Shown in pieces: positions 41,862 to 43,479 of a stretch of 43,479 bases of DNA (positions are counted from its first letter, which is position 1; every line of letters begins with the position of its first letter). The translations under genes and the position numbers were made by a program. Source of the DNA: Planctomycetales bacterium. Its GTDB lineage: Bacteria > Planctomycetota > Planctomycetia > Pirellulales > Pirellulaceae. The notes beneath the pieces are model-generated. The model worked only from the letters and a program-made list of their open reading frames with translations, was not told the origin of the DNA and did not search any database. The stretch lies in NCBI GenBank assembly GCA_020426625.1, contig JAGQPR010000009.1, forward strand, positions 1 to 43,479, read 5' to 3'.

Positions 41862-42982
41862 TGCTGGCTTCCTCCGCGCGAGTGAATGGCGATACTCTCA
41901 CCAGGGCGCAAACCGGACAAGACCTCGAAACGATCTCCTAATTCACGTCCCAACTGGACACTCCTTCGGATCAACGATTGTCCTTCGACGACGTCTACAA
42001 GCGTTAGCTGGCCAACCCTTTGGACTGCTGCCTGAGGAATAACAACCAATTCTTCATCCTCCAGCGGCAACATGATCCTACCGAACATGCCGCTGTAGAT
42101 ACCAGGCGGGCAAGGACCGCTAACCTTGACTTGAAAACTGCGGCTTCCTGCATCTGCTTGTGGCACAACCTCTCGTACCGTGGCCAGGCATTGGTGATCT
42201 AGTGTTTCCAATTTGGCCCGTACCTGTTGGCCCACCTTTAACTGCATGGCAAACGATTCGCGAACGTCTGCCACCAACTGCATTTGATTCGGGTCGTAGA
42301 GCGTCAACAGCGTTTGGCCCGGCGTGACCGTATCACCTGCCTGAACCTTCTTGTCTACGACCACGCCGTCGAACGGGGCCGTGACAGTCGCGTAGTCCAA
42401 CACGACGCGAGCTTCTTCGACAGTGCGACCAAGTTGCTCTAATCGAGCTTCGCTCGTGCGAACAGCCGTAGATGCCGCATCGAATTCCGCTCTGGATATC
42501 GCGTTGCGTTGAATCAGTTGACTTGCCCGGGCAAAATCGGATTTGGCTAGTTCCGCTGCGGCCTGCGCTTCGGTATGGGCCGCTTCGGACTGCTTGAGTC
42601 GCGACTGAAGTTCGTCATCATTGAGAGTTACCAGCACTTCGCCAGCAGCTACCTGCTGGCCTGCTGAAACAGCGACTTCGCTGACTTTGGCCAATAGTTT
42701 GGCCGCGACCGACGATTGGTGGATCGGTTCGATCGATCCCACCGCCGTCTCAAAACGTGGCTGGCGGACTAGTGCAACTTCGACGATCTGAGCATCTTCA
42801 GGAATCGTGCGTTCATGATGAGCTGTTGATTCTGGGACTTTCGCCGCGAAAACTCCCGCAAAAATCATCAGCAGTAGGCTCACGCCCGCTGTTCCCAGAA
42901 TTGCAAAGCCCCAGTTTCCAATGGCTTTCAGCACCGGGGCGAGATTCCAACGCATTTTCGGCTGCGCTTTTTCACTGTTCAT
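41858..42982 (-). CDS. RND efflux periplasmic adaptor (HlyD/membrane-fusion protein)
   Basis: The 374-residue protein starts at ATG with a membrane-anchor segment (WGFAILGTAGVSLLLMIFAG) at about residues 24-43. It then shows the lipoyl half-motifs ASVGS-like VGSIEPIHQSSVAAKLLAKV and VSAGQQVAAGEVLVTLNDDE. A long coiled coil of about 110-185 (RLKQSEAAHTEAQAAAELAK) follows. The second lipoyl half is TVTAPFDGVVVDKKVQAGDT, and beta-barrel and C-terminal strands carry VVPQADAGSRSFQVKV. It links the inner-membrane pump to an outer-membrane channel. It is the first gene of the two-gene operon and overlaps the pump by ATGA, so translation is coupled. Confidence 0.94.
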   Translation of the reverse strand: MNSEKAQPKMRWNLAPVLKAIGNWGFAILGTAGVSLLLMIFAGVFAAKVPESTAHHERTIPEDAQIVEVALVRQPRFETAVGSIEPIHQSSVAAKLLAKVSEVAVSAGQQVAAGEVLVTLNDDELQSRLKQSEAAHTEAQAAAELAKSDFARASQLIQRNAISRAEFDAASTAVRTSEARLEQLGRTVEEARVVLDYATVTAPFDGVVVDKKVQAGDTVTPGQTLLTLYDPNQMQLVADVRESFAMQLKVGQQVRAKLETLDHQCLATVREVVPQADAGSRSFQVKVSGPCPPGIYSGMFGRIMLPLEDEELVVIPQAAVQRVGQLTLVDVVEGQSLIRRSVQLGRELGDRFEVLSGLRPGESIAIHSRGGSQQ

Positions 42983-43371
42983 GGACGCTCATCGCAATCT
43001 TGGGGTGAGAAACACATCTAAATCTATAGACTCGACTTCTTCATTTATTCATATGCTATCTGTGTGCCGATTGGCTGCAAAGGTAACCATCAGCACGGAC
43101 AACAGACTCGTCGCCTTGCTGCAAGGCTACCATCGCACGGCTGGCGTGCGGATATGCACGTTGCGAGAATAGTCGACTGAATAGCGAACAACAGCCCTAG
43201 ACAGGATACAATCAATGGGCAACTCTGCGAACAGCTTCATGGGCGGAAGAAATCCTTTCTAATCGGGCCGCCGCTTGCAAACTGAGACTGGTTTCAAACG
43301 CCTTAACAACACGCGCGAGGAACTAGTGGCATGCAGGTTGCTCAGTTGTTGCAGACTTCGCTTAGCCAATG
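42983..43371. other. Intergenic region upstream of the RND operon
   Basis: About 390 bases contain no supported gene, tRNA or clear hairpin. The promoter of the adaptor-pump operon is expected here. A short inverted repeat CGTGC...GCACG near 43145-43160 is the only symmetry seen and is too short to call an operator. Confidence 0.5.
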
Positions 43372-43479
43372 GCTAGTGTCAAGAATTGGAAATTCAGTTC
43401 CACGTAATCCTTCCGCATCCTTGCGCAAAATTAGCCGCTGTGCGCTAGCACGCGGTTTTTGACGGAACCGCAACTTAGC
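43372..43479. repeat. Right copy of the inverted terminal repeat
   Basis: Bases 43417-43472 are the exact reverse complement of 13-68. Bases 43372-43410 match the complement of 65-103 with four mismatches, separated from the core by about 11 extra bases. The outermost seven bases differ from the left copy. The hairpin of the left copy is kept only in part because its outer arm is cut by the window end. Confidence 0.85.

Noticed and set aside
1..43479. Composite transposon or integrative element bounded by the terminal repeats
   Set aside because: No transposase, integrase or target duplication; contents include core genes (rpmA, panC).
1..43479. tRNA, rRNA or CRISPR array
   Set aside because: No T-loop/cloverleaf pattern, rRNA landmark or regularly spaced direct repeat was found in any gap.

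Overview
The window looks like chromosomal DNA from a planctomycete, most likely of the Pirellulales. The evidence is lineage-typical gene content: a DUF1501 protein paired with a PSCyt1/DUF1549/DUF1553 protein, a DUF1559 prepilin-like protein ending in an H-X9-DG motif, an ECF-type sigma factor coupled to a TPR-containing Ser/Thr kinase, and a matrixin protease with a LEPR-XLL-like N-terminus and a C-terminal dockerin. I found no phage, transposase, CRISPR, rRNA or tRNA. The two ends carry inverted copies of one repeat (56 bp identical, about 100 bp in all). This suggests a contig bounded by a dispersed palindromic repeat, not a discrete island.

Layout. 0.3-1.7 kb (minus): rpmA (L27) behind a secreted protein of unknown function. 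2.2-6.6 kb: a metal ABC permease fused to a DtxR-type regulator (the architecture of chlamydial YtgCR), an SDR oxidoreductase, panC on the opposite strand, and an alkaline-phosphatase-superfamily protein. 7.0-20.4 kb (plus): a large orphan secretin, a nine-repeat FG-GAP protein, a zinc-type alcohol dehydrogenase without structural-zinc cysteines, a DUF2887/Rpn-like nuclease with a 7 x 12 bp repeat, the DUF1501 and DUF1549/DUF1553 pair, and an RtcB RNA ligase. 20.5-21.4 kb (minus): an aldo/keto reductase.

21.7-31.4 kb is a single-strand, tightly packed minus-strand block. In transcription order it holds a DUF1559 protein, a HEAT-repeat membrane protein, a COG4671-like glycosyltransferase, two GT4 glycosyltransferases, a type I ABC exporter and two divergent APH-fold kinases. 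The last six genes overlap or nearly abut and look like one pathway that builds, phosphorylates and exports a glycosylated product. This is my main candidate for an undescribed system. The product cannot be read from the sequence.

31.4-32.2 kb is a divergent intergenic region with a run of four predicted hairpins. 32.2-38.2 kb (plus) holds the sigma factor and kinase with an ATGA overlap, followed by the extracellular matrixin/dockerin protein, whose leader contains a perfect 18-bp tandem repeat. 38.4-43.0 kb (minus) is a two-gene RND efflux operon (adaptor, then pump) without an outer-membrane channel gene in view.

Functions come from motifs and family recognition by eye, with no database search. 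Several starts were moved from the longest ORF to a start with a visible Shine-Dalgarno sequence, and each case is noted in the entry.
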